From assembly GCA_013289045.1 (NCBI GenBank), contig JABDAU010000027.1, positions 1 through 43,597 on the forward strand: a DNA stretch of 43,597 nucleotides, in the 5' to 3' direction. The position numbers were made by a program, and so were the translations under genes. Below the pieces are notes generated by a model. That model was not told the DNA's origin and did no database searches. It saw only the letters and a program-made list of their open reading frames with translations. Shown piece after piece: positions 8,470-18,192 of the stretch; positions within the stretch are counted from its first letter, which is position 1, and every line of letters starts with the position of its first letter. This stretch comes from Bacteroidota bacterium (GTDB lineage: Bacteria; Bacteroidota; Bacteroidia; Sphingobacteriales; Sphingobacteriaceae).

Positions 8470-11262
8470 ATGAAATTTAAATTTCTTTTTATTTATAGCC
8501 TGGTTGCCGGTGCGATTGGTACCGCACAGGCACAGGTACTGCCACTTGATCCCGCAGTACGCACGGGCAAACTGGCGAATGGCTTCACGTATTACATCCG
8601 TCATAACGAAGAACCGAAAAACCGGGTTATGCTGTATCTGGTAAATAAGGCGGGCTCGGTGTTGGAAGACGAAGATCAGCGTGGGTTGGCGCACTTTATG
8701 GAGCACATGAGCTTTAATGGCACAACACACTATCCTCATAATCAATTGATCGATTACCTTCAAAAAGCAGGCGTGAGGTTTGGGGCGGATATCAATGCCT
8801 ATACCAGTTTTGACGAAACGGTGTACGAATTGCCCATCCCTTCAGACAAACCCGAACTCTTAAAAAGCGGACTGGAGATCATGCGCGACTGGGCGCACGA
8901 GGCTTTGCTTGATCCGGGAGAAATAGACAAGGAAAGGGGAGTAGTGCTGGAAGAAAAACGCCTGGGCAAAGGCGCAGGCGAAAGGATGAGAAGACAGTAC
9001 TGGCCGGTTATCCTGAATAACTCGCGTTACGCGGAACGTATCCCCATTGGTTTAGATACAGTGCTGGATAACTTTAAAAGACCTGTAATAGCCCGCTTTT
9101 ATAACGACTGGTACCGGCCGGACCTGCAGGCTATAGTTGTAGTAGGCGATATCAACGTAGACCAGGTAGAAGCTACTATAAAACAAGAGTTTGCCAACCT
9201 GAAGAACCCGGTACACGAACGGGTTCGCATCAAATACACTGTGCCGCTAACCGGTAAGAACGAGTTTATGGCGGTAACAGATAAAGAGATGACCAGTACA
9301 CAGGCCGAGATCATAATCAAGCATAAAGCACCGGAATTAAAAACAGTTGCTGATTACCGCGCGTCGCTGGTGCAAAACCTGTTTAACCAGATGCTGAGCG
9401 GACGCTACGCAGAACTGTTGCGAAAAGCCGACCCTCCGTTTATAAATGGCGGCGCAGGCATTTCCGGCTTTATGGGTGGGCTTGATGCTTATGATGCTTC
9501 TGTTACTGCCAAACCAGGAGAGCTGGAAAAAGGTTTGAAAGCAGTATGGCGGGAAACGGTAAGATTGGAACGCTTTGGTTTTACAACTACAGAATTAGAG
9601 CGGGCAAAAACAGCTTATATGAACAACTTGGAAAGTGCGCTTAAAGAAAAAGGCAAAACCAATTCGAGCAGTTATGTAGGCGAGTACCAGGCCTATTTCT
9701 TAAAAGAAGAAGCCTCTCCGGGTATAGAAAAGGAATATCAGCTAACCAAAGACGCTATGCCAGGCATTACTTTAACGGATGTTAATAGCCTTACTAAAAC
9801 TTATATTACCAGTACTAATCGTGATTTATTGGTACTGGCGCCGGAAAAAGATAAAAGCGTATTACCTGATGAAGCAACTGTAAATAGCTGGCTTAAAACA
9901 GTAGAAGCGGAAACCCTCACACCTTATAACGATGAGGTAAGCACACAGCCGTTGTTAAGCGCTGTACCAGCCCCCGGTACAATCAGGAGTGAAGAGCAGA
10001 ATAAAGCGTTTAATATTACCACCATTATCTTAAGCAATGGGGTAAAAGTGCTGTTAAAACCTACTGATTTCAAGAATGACCAGGTCATTTTCAGCGGTTT
10101 TGCATCCGGAGGCACTTCGTTATATAATGATGCGGATTACCAGTCGGCAGCGAATGCCGCCGGGATCATCTCGGCAAATGGCATAGGTAATTATAATACA
10201 GGTGAGCTGAGCAAATACCTGGAAGGCAAACAAGTGAGTGTAAGGCCCTATATCACTGAACGCTTTGAAGGCATCAGCGGTGGCGCAACACCCAAAGACC
10301 TGGAAACGGCGTTACAACTGGTATATGCTTACTTTACCGAACCTCGAAAAGACACCGCAATTTTTAAAGGGATCATAGCTCGCTCTAAAGCGGGCCTCGC
10401 CAATCGGGCCAATGATCCGGGCAGTGTTTTCGGTGACACGGTTAACGCGGTTCTGGGGAACCATAACATCCGCAGAACAGGGCCAAGCTTGCAAAAGCTG
10501 GAACAGATCGATCCCGATAGGGCCTATGATATTTACAAAGAGCGCTTTGCCGATGCGAGTAATTTCACCTTCACATTTGTAGGAAGTATAGATACTACAA
10601 CCATAAGGCCCCTGCTGGAAAAATACCTGGGGTCGTTACCGGCTACAAACCAGCATAAAGAGGCCATTGATTTAAATATCCATCCTCCGGCAGGCAGGAT
10701 AGAAAAAACAGTTTACAAAGGCACCGAGCCCAAGGCTACCGTTTACCTGGTGTACACTGGCAAATATGATTACAGCCCGGAAAATAATGTAAAAATGGAC
10801 GCAATGAAGGAAGCACTGGAAATACGGTTATTAGAAAGGTTACGTGAGGACGAAAGCGGCGTTTACAGCCCGGGGGCCGAGGTTAATACTACCAAATTGC
10901 CGCAACAGCGTTACAGTTTTGTTGTTCACTTTGGCTGTGCTCCGCAAAATGTAGAAAAATTGATCGCTTCAACATTAGATGAAATAAACAAGCTTAAAAC
11001 TGATGGGCCACCACAGGAGAATGTCGACAAATGGCGTGCTGAAGACAAAACGAGCTTTGAGCCGCAATTAAAAACCAACAACTTCTGGATGGGCTATTTG
11101 AGTAATCAATTACAAAACGGGGAAAGCCTGGACGAGGTTAACCAATACTATGGTTTGCTGGACAGCGTGAAACCTGGCGATGTTAAAACGATGGCCGGCA
11201 AATACCTGAATGGCGACAATTACATCAGGCTGGTGTTGATGCCGGAAAAAACGACCAACTAA
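8470..11262 (+). CDS. M16-family (insulinase/PqqL-like) zinc peptidase
   Basis: This is a secreted 930-residue peptidase with a signal peptide ending near AQAQ (residues 19-22). The inverted zinc motif HxxEH is intact (HFMEH, His75, Glu78, His79), followed at the usual distance by the third-ligand region ERGVVLEEKR. The first half is the catalytic M16 domain. The second half (from about 520, with the FASGGTSLYN region) is the paired M16 domain without an HxxEH motif, as in PqqL and other clam-shell M16 enzymes that digest peptides held inside a chamber. Full length and intact. It is the last gene of the operon before the terminator at 11348. Together with the upstream SusD and TlpA genes it suggests import and degradation of peptides, which is inference. 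Confidence 0.95.
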   Translation: MKFKFLFIYSLVAGAIGTAQAQVLPLDPAVRTGKLANGFTYYIRHNEEPKNRVMLYLVNKAGSVLEDEDQRGLAHFMEHMSFNGTTHYPHNQLIDYLQKAGVRFGADINAYTSFDETVYELPIPSDKPELLKSGLEIMRDWAHEALLDPGEIDKERGVVLEEKRLGKGAGERMRRQYWPVILNNSRYAERIPIGLDTVLDNFKRPVIARFYNDWYRPDLQAIVVVGDINVDQVEATIKQEFANLKNPVHERVRIKYTVPLTGKNEFMAVTDKEMTSTQAEIIIKHKAPELKTVADYRASLVQNLFNQMLSGRYAELLRKADPPFINGGAGISGFMGGLDAYDASVTAKPGELEKGLKAVWRETVRLERFGFTTTELERAKTAYMNNLESALKEKGKTNSSSYVGEYQAYFLKEEASPGIEKEYQLTKDAMPGITLTDVNSLTKTYITSTNRDLLVLAPEKDKSVLPDEATVNSWLKTVEAETLTPYNDEVSTQPLLSAVPAPGTIRSEEQNKAFNITTIILSNGVKVLLKPTDFKNDQVIFSGFASGGTSLYNDADYQSAANAAGIISANGIGNYNTGELSKYLEGKQVSVRPYITERFEGISGGATPKDLETALQLVYAYFTEPRKDTAIFKGIIARSKAGLANRANDPGSVFGDTVNAVLGNHNIRRTGPSLQKLEQIDPDRAYDIYKERFADASNFTFTFVGSIDTTTIRPLLEKYLGSLPATNQHKEAIDLNIHPPAGRIEKTVYKGTEPKATVYLVYTGKYDYSPENNVKMDAMKEALEIRLLERLREDESGVYSPGAEVNTTKLPQQRYSFVVHFGCAPQNVEKLIASTLDEINKLKTDGPPQENVDKWRAEDKTSFEPQLKTNNFWMGYLSNQLQNGESLDEVNQYYGLLDSVKPGDVKTMAGKYLNGDNYIRLVLMPEKTTN

Positions 11263-11347
11263 GAATAGTTGATCAAAATCACATTTGATCCTTTCGCACA
11301 AATCGTTCTTTACAGGATCGGTCAGTTAATAGTTAATTTAGTTTGGG

Positions 11348-11373
11348 CGCCGCCGGTGCGGGCGGCGTTTTTT
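11348..11373 (+). terminator. Intrinsic terminator closing the first operon
   Basis: A perfect 7-bp G+C-only stem (cgccgcc with ggcggcg) with a 6-base loop is followed directly by six T. It lies 85 bases after the M16 stop codon and before the sigma-factor promoter, and separates the two transcription units. Confidence 0.92.
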
Positions 11374-11419
11374 GCTACAAAAGCAACTCTTAAATGCCCA
11401 TAACCTCAAATATTTAATC

Positions 11420-11450
11420 TTGCCTTTACGTGTTTTTAACACTATCTTCG
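11420..11450 (+). promoter_or_regulatory. Candidate Bacteroidota housekeeping promoter for the sigma-factor gene
   Basis: A TTG at 11420-11422 and TATCTTCG at 11443-11450 are separated by 20 bases. This matches the known Bacteroidota pattern of a -33 TTG and a -7 TAnnTTTG box with a single mismatch. The start codon is 18 bases further on, so the leader would be short. Confidence 0.45.
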
Positions 11451-11468
11451 TTCAACTGCAGTTGATCG

Positions 11469-12065
11469 ATGAAACTGGACAATACGTTAACGGACCGCGA
11501 ATTACTCGACATGTTAAAAAATGGCGATGACGGGGCTTTTAATGCTATTTTTAAACGGCATTGGAAAACGCTTTACAGTGAGGCGTATAAAAGGTTAAAG
11601 AACCCAATGCAAAGCGAAGAGATTGTGCAGGATGTATTTGCAAGCTTATGGCTTAAGCGTACAGAAAACAAGATTGAAAACCTGTTGCCATGGCTGCGTA
11701 CGGCTGTAAAATACCAGGTTTTTATGCTATATAAAGAAACAAGGCAATTGCCTGTTTTTGAAGAACCCCTTGAATACATGGCCGTAGCAACCCAGCAAGC
11801 CGATTCAAAATTTTATGCTAAGGAACTGCTGGCTTGTATAGATGTGTGGCTGGAAACACAGCCAGAAAAGCGGCGTGAGATATTCAGGCTGCGCTATATA
11901 GAAGATTACTCAACCAAAGAGATAAGCGAAATGCTCAATATTTCGCAAAAAACAGTTCAAAACACGCTGGCTACAGCCTTGCTCAGCTTAAAACAATCAC
12001 TTGGCTTTGTTTTGGCCGCTGCTACTGTGGTGCTTATACACTTCGGCGAAAATTACCCAAACTAA
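11469..12065 (+). CDS. ECF RNA polymerase sigma factor, FecI-like
   Basis: The product is a 198-residue sigma-70 family factor of the extracytoplasmic type. Region 2 is at about residues 25-65 (AFNAIFKRHWKTLY, then EEIVQDVFASLWLK), and region 4 with its helix-turn-helix at about 132-180 (REIFRLRYIEDYSTKEI, then LNISQKTVQNTL). Regions 1.1 and 3 are absent, as usual for ECF factors. The C-terminus ends in a hydrophobic stretch (FVLAAATVVLIHF) often seen in Bacteroidota members of this group. It is followed by a FecR anti-sigma gene and an STN-containing SusC, the standard trans-envelope signalling arrangement. The expected target is the susC promoter downstream. The spacer to fecR is 99 bases, so fecR may also have its own promoter. 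Confidence 0.94.
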   Translation: MKLDNTLTDRELLDMLKNGDDGAFNAIFKRHWKTLYSEAYKRLKNPMQSEEIVQDVFASLWLKRTENKIENLLPWLRTAVKYQVFMLYKETRQLPVFEEPLEYMAVATQQADSKFYAKELLACIDVWLETQPEKRREIFRLRYIEDYSTKEISEMLNISQKTVQNTLATALLSLKQSLGFVLAAATVVLIHFGENYPN

Positions 12066-12083
12066 CGTTTGTAACCTTGTAAT

Positions 12084-12091
12084 TAAATTTG
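12084..12091 (+). promoter_or_regulatory. Perfect -7 box (TAnnTTTG) upstream of fecR
   Basis: TAAATTTG matches the Bacteroidota -7 consensus exactly and lies 73 bases before the fecR start codon. No TTG is found at the usual 19-21 base spacing (the nearest TTG, ending at 12071, is too close), so the call depends on the -7 box alone. Confidence 0.35.
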
Positions 12092-12164
12092 TGTTAAAAA
12101 AGTTGAGATAGCAATAGTACATGCTGCTTAAAATACATACTGTATTAAAAAGCAGTTTGTAATT

Positions 12165-13157
12165 ATGTCATCAACATTAAAAAACGAATACGCTAAGCTG
12201 GTAAGCAAATTCCTGGACGGTACCATTTCACCTGCTGAAATGCAGGTGCTTGACCGCTATTACACATTGTTCCGGGATGAGCCTGATATTATTGCTCAAA
12301 TGAACGAAACTGAGGTAGCTGGACTCGAAGATCGTTTACAGCAAAATTTGCATAAGCGCATCCGGCATGTTGAGAGGCCTGTTGTGCCTATCTATAAGCG
12401 CCCATGGCTTCGTGTCGCCGCTCTCCTGGCATTGTGCCTTAGCGCGGCGCTAGTGTTTATCAGGAGGCCTGTGGCGCCCGCTACAGGAAATACTTCAGGC
12501 ACTGTAAGCTCCGCAACTATTGCTAACCATTTTCTCACCCTGCCCGACGGCAGCCAGGTTGTACTACATGGCGGAAGCCGGCTGGTAGTTGATAAGCTTT
12601 TCGCTACAGGTACTACCAGGGAGGTATCATTAACAGGGGAGGCCTTTTTCAATGTAAAACATGAAAACTCCAGGCCGTTTATTATTCACACAGGCAATGT
12701 TTCTACCACCGTGCTGGGTACAGCCTTTAACATAAAAGCTTATCCGGGGCAGGATAAGATCATTGTAACTGTAACCCGTGGCAGGGTGAGGGTTCAGCAG
12801 GGGCAAACTGTTTTAGGGATACTTACGCCTAATAAACAAATAATTGCTTACGTAGATAATAAACATGCAGTTACATCCCCTCAGCCGGTAATAGCAACAA
12901 AGGCGCTGGCCTGGGCCAAAACTGATATGAGCTTTGATGCAATGCCATTTGGCCAATTAGCTAAACGGCTTGGTGAGCGATATAGCGTTCATGTCAGTTT
13001 TAAAAACCCGGCGCTGGAAGGATGCCCTATAACCGGCAGCTTTAATGGAACAGAAAGCCTGACGGATGTATTAAGCATTCTGTCGCAAACGCGTAATACA
13101 AGTTATACGGTTAACGGGAAAGAAGTAACAATAGATGGTAAAGGATGCGGTCAATAA
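12165..13157 (+). CDS. FecR-family anti-sigma factor
   Basis: The 330-residue product spans the inner membrane once. Residues 1-80 are the cytoplasmic sigma-binding part, 81-99 a hydrophobic helix (LRVAALLALCLSAALVFI), about 120-215 the periplasmic FecR beta domain (LPDGSQVVLHGGSRL, then REVSLTGEAFFNV, then TTVLGTAFNIKAY), and about 250-325 a C-terminal DUF4974/STN-like domain (DMSFDAMPFGQLAKRLGERY). Such proteins hold or activate the partner sigma factor depending on a signal received from the STN domain of the outer-membrane SusC. Gene order sigma, fecR, susC, susD supports this. The length is normal and all parts are present. The gene ends 205 bases before susC. Confidence 0.95.
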   Translation: MSSTLKNEYAKLVSKFLDGTISPAEMQVLDRYYTLFRDEPDIIAQMNETEVAGLEDRLQQNLHKRIRHVERPVVPIYKRPWLRVAALLALCLSAALVFIRRPVAPATGNTSGTVSSATIANHFLTLPDGSQVVLHGGSRLVVDKLFATGTTREVSLTGEAFFNVKHENSRPFIIHTGNVSTTVLGTAFNIKAYPGQDKIIVTVTRGRVRVQQGQTVLGILTPNKQIIAYVDNKHAVTSPQPVIATKALAWAKTDMSFDAMPFGQLAKRLGERYSVHVSFKNPALEGCPITGSFNGTESLTDVLSILSQTRNTSYTVNGKEVTIDGKGCGQ

Positions 13158-13212
13158 TTCCGTTTATTCTTCAAAATAATCAACACAAATCAAACAACTA
13201 ATTAATTGAATT

Positions 13213-13322
13213 ATGAATAAAAACTTTACCGCTAAATAACCCCCCGTCATAGAGGCCCGCACGCAGGATGCATGCCCGCCTAAAATAACAAACTCCCCGG
13301 CCGTGGAAAGCAAAAGGGAGTT
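13213..13322 (+). promoter_or_regulatory. Structured leader upstream of susC with a tiny reading frame and a hairpin
   Basis: The 205-base fecR-susC spacer holds an 8-codon frame (13213-13239, MNKNFTAK), a GC-rich segment in an otherwise AT-rich spacer (about 13240-13280), and a 7-bp stem (aactccc at 13291-13297 with gggagtt at 13316-13322, 18-base loop) 40 bases before the susC start. No consensus -7 box is found, consistent with use of the neighbouring ECF sigma. The function as a leader or attenuator is inferred. Confidence 0.3.
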
Positions 13323-13362
13323 CGATCTAAAAATTTTTGGAAACCTTTAAACATTACAAATA

Positions 13363-16300
13363 ATGCAAAAAAATATCGCTTTTGCAATGGGGCAGTACTA
13401 TGCCCCATCAAAAGTAAAGCAATACGCTAAATTACTGTTTATCATGAGGGTAAGTGTTTTTTGTTGTACGTTGTTACTTGCGTCCCTGCAGCTATTAGCT
13501 TCAACAAGGAGCAAGGCTCAAAATATAAACGAAACGTCAGTAAAATTCGGGGTAAATAACGAAACGCTTAGTAATGCCCTCAAGAAATTACAAGGCGAAT
13601 CAGGGTTTACATTTTTTTATCCTTCGGAGAAAATAGCCCCTTACGATCATATTTCGGTTGAAACAAAAACAAGGTCTGTTGAAGAAACGCTGAGCCTGCT
13701 GCTGGTAAACACCGATCTTGATTTCACGCAACAAAATAACGATGTTATCATTTTTCAAAAGGCCGCAATAATTCGCCCGGTTATAAAGCCGGTTTTCATA
13801 ACCGGAAAAGTGGTTGATGAAAAAAATGAGCCTATACCAGGTGTCACTATAAAGGTTAAGGGCACAAACCTTGCATGGTCAACAAACCCAAGCGGGGCAT
13901 TTACTGCGCTGATTGCATCGCCAGACGCCATTTTACAGTTCACATTCGTTGGATACATTACGCAGGAAATTCCGGTAAATCAGCTAAAAAATCCGGTTAC
14001 GATCGTATTAAAGGAAGATATTAGTAAACTGGACGAGGTGCAGGTAATTGCTTATGGTACCACTACCAAACGGGCCAATACCGGCGACATTACCACAGTA
14101 AACGCAGAAACCATATCAAAGTATCCAACTACTAACGTATTGGATGTATTGCAAGGAACTGTACCCGGATTAAATATTTATAAAAACACAGGTAATGCCG
14201 ATGGTACCTACAAAGTGCAGATCCGCGGTATCAACGGCCTTGGTTCGGCACAACCACTATACGTAATTGATGGTATCCCATATCGCGGCGGCGGTGTTAA
14301 TACCTCTAACCTCAACTTAGGCGCAAATACTGCCAATGGTGGGAATGCCGGAGGTTACGATGCCCTGGGCGCCATAAACCCGGATGATATTGAAAGTATC
14401 AGTGTATTGAAAGATGCCGACGCGACAGCCATTTACGGTTCGCGCGGTGCCGATGGTGTTATACTTATTACTACCAAAAAAGGTAAGACAGGCGCTCCCA
14501 GAATTGATGCAAGTGTTTACAGCGGTGTTAGCGATGTGGCGCACTTTCAGCCTATGCTTGATCTGCAGCAATACCTGCAGATGCGCCATGAGGCCAAGAA
14601 AAATGATAACTCGGCTATCAGCACAACTGATTACGATATAAACGGTGTTTGGGATAGTACCCGCAACACTAACTGGCAAAAAGCGCTTATTGGTGGATAT
14701 GGCCATAACAGCAATGCACAATTAGGAATATCCGGCGGCAACGAAGATGTGCAATACCGCATTAACGGGGGCTATAATTACACAAGCGACCTGGAACATT
14801 TAGGCGGCAGCGACCAAACAGCCAGTTTAAATGTTAATATCAGCAGCACTACAAAAGACAAGAAATTTTCGGTTGTATTTTCCGGCGGGTACTTATATGA
14901 TATCAATACCCAAACGCAAAGCGACCTGACAGATGAGATCACATTGGCGCCCGATGCACCTGCTCTTTATACTTCCGCAGGCGCGATAAACTACCAGAAC
15001 AATACGTTTTACAACCCGCTGACAGAGAAAAACAACATCGACCACACGCCAAGCTATAACCTCACATCAAGCCTTTCGCTAAGCTACAAGCCTATTAAAG
15101 ATCTGGAGATAAAACTCACCACCGGCTATAACAAGCGCGATGTAAATGAATTTTTGGGCAATCCTTCTACCGCTGTTCCGCCGTATGTTACACTTAATCC
15201 TTACAGCACATTTACTTACAATACTTCTACCGCCTGGAGCATTGAACCGCAGGTAAATTATACCAAAAGGATAGGCAAGGGTACCCTTTTGGCCACCGTA
15301 GGCGCCAGTTTGCAGGACGAAAACTTTACTACCATGGCTTTGGAAACCACTGGGTATTCCAGTGACCTGTTGTTAAGCAGTCCTACTGCCGGTACAAGTA
15401 TTACTACTGTTATCCCGTACAGCGTCTCTCCGCAAAAGTTTGCCGCGCTGTTCGGCCGTATAAACTACAACTGGGCCGATAAATATTATATTGACCTAAC
15501 CGGCCGTGATGATGGCTCGAGCAATTTTGGTCAGAACAGGCAATATCACTTTTTTGCAGCAGCGGGAGCAGGCTGGATATTTTCTGAAGAAAGCCTTATC
15601 AAAAATAACCTGCAGTTCCTGAACTTTGGTAAGTTGAGAGGAAGTTACGGCACAACGGGCCGCGATAACATTTCACCCTATTCGTATCTGAGTACATATA
15701 GCAGTAATGGTGTTTCTTACAGTGGTGTTGCCGGGCTCGTGCCAACCAAGCTACCTAACCCGGATTTGTCATGGGAAACCACAACAAAAGCCGAATTGGG
15801 CCTCGAATTGCAATTTTTAAAAGGTCGTATAGCATTTACAACCGATTTTTACCGCAACCGTACCACCGGTGTTTTGGCCAACAGCGCACTCTCATTGGTT
15901 ACAGGGTTTAGCTCCATTAATGAGAATATGCCGGCAACCGTTCAAAATGCCGGCTTTGACGCATCCCTCACAACAACCAATTTCAAGAACAAAGATTTTT
16001 CGTGGAGCACCACCTTTCTTTTCACCCGCGATCGTAACAAATTGCTAAGGTATCCTAACCTGGCAACTTCGCCATATGCAAACGAATATGTTATAGGGCA
16101 ACCTGTAGATATTTCCAAGGTGTACCGTTTTGGCGGTGTAAACCCACAAACCGGTATTTACCAGTTTTATGGCGCTAACGGCCAGATCACTCCCGCTTTA
16201 AATTCCGTTACAGACAAAACAGTGCTCATAAACGTCGACCCTGATTTTTACGGCTCAATCCAGAATAATATTTCTTATAAGCAATTTTCGCTTAGCTTTT

Positions 16301-16725
16301 TGTTCAGGGGTATAAAGCAGAACGGCAGAAACGCTTTTTATAACATTGGTATAATACCGCCGGGTTTTGTGGCAAACAATAACTACAATACATTGGTGCT
16401 CAATCACTGGCAAAAACCCGGCGATGTAACCAATATTCAGCGCTATGGCACCAGCATCTTTTTGCTGCTTGCTCAAAATAATGCCGTACAAAGTAATGCC
16501 GCTTATGGAGATGCTTCCTATATCCGCTTACAAAATGTGTCGCTTAGTTATACGCTGCCTAAAAACGTTGTAAGTAAAATGCACATGCAAAATCTGCAGG
16601 TGTTTTTACAAGGCGAAAATATGTTCACCATTACCGGTTACAATGGTATAGATCCAGAAAACCAAAGTGCGTACTCGTTACCGCCGTTAAGGGTAATGAC
16701 CGCAGGTTTACGTTTAACCCTTTAA
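13363..16725 (+). CDS. SusC/RagA TonB-dependent outer-membrane transporter with STN signalling domain
   Basis: The 1120-residue product has a long N-terminal leader whose signal helix is at about residues 30-52. An STN domain (about 58-130, including NALKKLQGESGFTFFY) comes next, then a carboxypeptidase-regulatory-like domain (about 144-222, ITGKVVDEKNEPIPGV), a TonB plug (about 230-370, ending VILITTKKGKTG) and a 22-strand barrel finishing in a hydrophobic RLTL. The STN domain is what contacts FecR, so this receptor is expected both to import a ligand and to switch on its own sigma factor. A second possible start at Met28 would still give a signal peptide; the upstream one is kept because long leaders are common in these receptors. 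susD follows after 13 bases. Confidence 0.96.
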   Translation: MQKNIAFAMGQYYAPSKVKQYAKLLFIMRVSVFCCTLLLASLQLLASTRSKAQNINETSVKFGVNNETLSNALKKLQGESGFTFFYPSEKIAPYDHISVETKTRSVEETLSLLLVNTDLDFTQQNNDVIIFQKAAIIRPVIKPVFITGKVVDEKNEPIPGVTIKVKGTNLAWSTNPSGAFTALIASPDAILQFTFVGYITQEIPVNQLKNPVTIVLKEDISKLDEVQVIAYGTTTKRANTGDITTVNAETISKYPTTNVLDVLQGTVPGLNIYKNTGNADGTYKVQIRGINGLGSAQPLYVIDGIPYRGGGVNTSNLNLGANTANGGNAGGYDALGAINPDDIESISVLKDADATAIYGSRGADGVILITTKKGKTGAPRIDASVYSGVSDVAHFQPMLDLQQYLQMRHEAKKNDNSAISTTDYDINGVWDSTRNTNWQKALIGGYGHNSNAQLGISGGNEDVQYRINGGYNYTSDLEHLGGSDQTASLNVNISSTTKDKKFSVVFSGGYLYDINTQTQSDLTDEITLAPDAPALYTSAGAINYQNNTFYNPLTEKNNIDHTPSYNLTSSLSLSYKPIKDLEIKLTTGYNKRDVNEFLGNPSTAVPPYVTLNPYSTFTYNTSTAWSIEPQVNYTKRIGKGTLLATVGASLQDENFTTMALETTGYSSDLLLSSPTAGTSITTVIPYSVSPQKFAALFGRINYNWADKYYIDLTGRDDGSSNFGQNRQYHFFAAAGAGWIFSEESLIKNNLQFLNFGKLRGSYGTTGRDNISPYSYLSTYSSNGVSYSGVAGLVPTKLPNPDLSWETTTKAELGLELQFLKGRIAFTTDFYRNRTTGVLANSALSLVTGFSSINENMPATVQNAGFDASLTTTNFKNKDFSWSTTFLFTRDRNKLLRYPNLATSPYANEYVIGQPVDISKVYRFGGVNPQTGIYQFYGANGQITPALNSVTDKTVLINVDPDFYGSIQNNISYKQFSLSFLFRGIKQNGRNAFYNIGIIPPGFVANNNYNTLVLNHWQKPGDVTNIQRYGTSIFLLLAQNNAVQSNAAYGDASYIRLQNVSLSYTLPKNVVSKMHMQNLQVFLQGENMFTITGYNGIDPENQSAYSLPPLRVMTAGLRLTL

Positions 16726-16738
16726 TACCTAAAGAACA

Positions 16739-18178
16739 ATGAAAAAACAATATAACTATATAAAAAATGCAACAATTTTAAGCTGCATTGCCGGCATTGT
16801 TACGGCAAGCGTTTTAACAAGTTGTAAAAAAGTGATAGATGTTGGCCAGCCAAAAACCCTCATCAATACTGCCAACATTTATTTATCAAACTCCACTGCC
16901 GAAGCGGTAGTTTCGGGACTTTATGCAAACCTGGCTTCAACCGGGCATATGTACAATGGGTCAGGAAGCCTTACTATACAACAAGGTTTGGCCGCGGATG
17001 AACTGAAAGATTATTCTTCATCGGCAACCGGTACTACCATGTTTTATATCAATGCACTTAACAGCAACAACACCTATTACTGGCAGGAAATTTTCTCTGA
17101 GCTGTTCACCTGTAATTCGGCCATCGCAGGTTTAACTTCGTCTACGGCCCTGAATCCGGCCATACAGCAGCAACTGATCGGCGATATGAAGTTTGCAAGG
17201 GCGTTTATCTTTTTTAACGCGGTTAACTTGTATGGCGATGTACCGCTGGCGCTTAGTACCGATCCGGCTGTGAATAATGTCATTAGCCGTTCACCCGCCG
17301 CCACGGTTTTAAACCAGGTCATCCAGGACCTGACCGATGCACAGAACCTGTTACCCGATAACAAGTATGTAACACTGGCCAACGGCACACCTACCGATCG
17401 CTTTTTGCCCAATAAACAAACTGCAAGCGCGCTGCTGGCAAGGGTGTACCTCTACATGAAGGACTGGAAAAATGCCGAAACCCAGTCTTCAAACGTGATC
17501 AGCGCATCTTCGTACGTGCTGGAGCCCGTGCTCACCAATGTTTTCTTAAGGACCTCGCGCGAGACGATATGGGACCTGCAGCCAATATCGGCCACCTCGG
17601 CCAATGGCGATGCCTATTCGCTTATCATGACCGGTGTGCCCAATGGCATTGTAAACGTATATGCTTTGAGCCCTAACCTGCTAAGCGCGTTTGAAAGCGG
17701 AGATAAACGGTTTACAAACTGGGTTGGTCAAATTCAATCCGGCACAACCACTTATTATTTTGCTTATAAATACAAGCAGAATACCGTTACGGGCACTTCG
17801 GGTGTTACCGAATACCCAATTATGTTCAGGTTGGCCGAACAATACCTCATCCGCGCCGAGGCACGTGCCGAGCAGAACAACCTGGCTGGTGCAGAAACTG
17901 ATCTGGATGCGATCCGGACCAGGGCGGGCTTGGGCAACACAACGGCTACAAACCAAACTGACCTGTTAAATGCCATTTATCACGAGCGGCAGATCGAACT
18001 GTTCCTCGAATCTGGCCATCGCTGGTTCGACCTGAAAAGAACAGGTCAGTTAGACGCTGTGATGAATATTGTTGCACCACAAAAGGGCGGTGCATGGAGC
18101 CCGTACAAAGCATTGATACCGATACCGGCGTCAGAGATCAGCACCAATCCTCATCTTACACAAAATCCAGGATATTAA
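16739..18178 (+). CDS. RagB/SusD-family lipoprotein
   Basis: A 479-residue surface lipoprotein partner of the preceding SusC. The lipobox VLTSC places the lipidated cysteine at residue 29. SusD hallmarks include FARAFIFFNAVNLYGDVPL, the RVYLYMKDWKNAETQS helix pair, RLAEQYLIRAEARAEQNN, LDAIRTRAGLG, ERQIELFLESGHRWFDL and a C-terminal QNPGY. The length is typical and the gene intact. It begins 13 bases after susC and ends just before a hairpin that precedes the metalloprotease gene. The ligand cannot be read from sequence. The neighbouring protease makes peptide or protein fragments more likely than glycans. Confidence 0.95.
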   Translation: MKKQYNYIKNATILSCIAGIVTASVLTSCKKVIDVGQPKTLINTANIYLSNSTAEAVVSGLYANLASTGHMYNGSGSLTIQQGLAADELKDYSSSATGTTMFYINALNSNNTYYWQEIFSELFTCNSAIAGLTSSTALNPAIQQQLIGDMKFARAFIFFNAVNLYGDVPLALSTDPAVNNVISRSPAATVLNQVIQDLTDAQNLLPDNKYVTLANGTPTDRFLPNKQTASALLARVYLYMKDWKNAETQSSNVISASSYVLEPVLTNVFLRTSRETIWDLQPISATSANGDAYSLIMTGVPNGIVNVYALSPNLLSAFESGDKRFTNWVGQIQSGTTTYYFAYKYKQNTVTGTSGVTEYPIMFRLAEQYLIRAEARAEQNNLAGAETDLDAIRTRAGLGNTTATNQTDLLNAIYHERQIELFLESGHRWFDLKRTGQLDAVMNIVAPQKGGAWSPYKALIPIPASEISTNPHLTQNPGY

Positions 18179-18192
18179 TCGGTTATAACACT

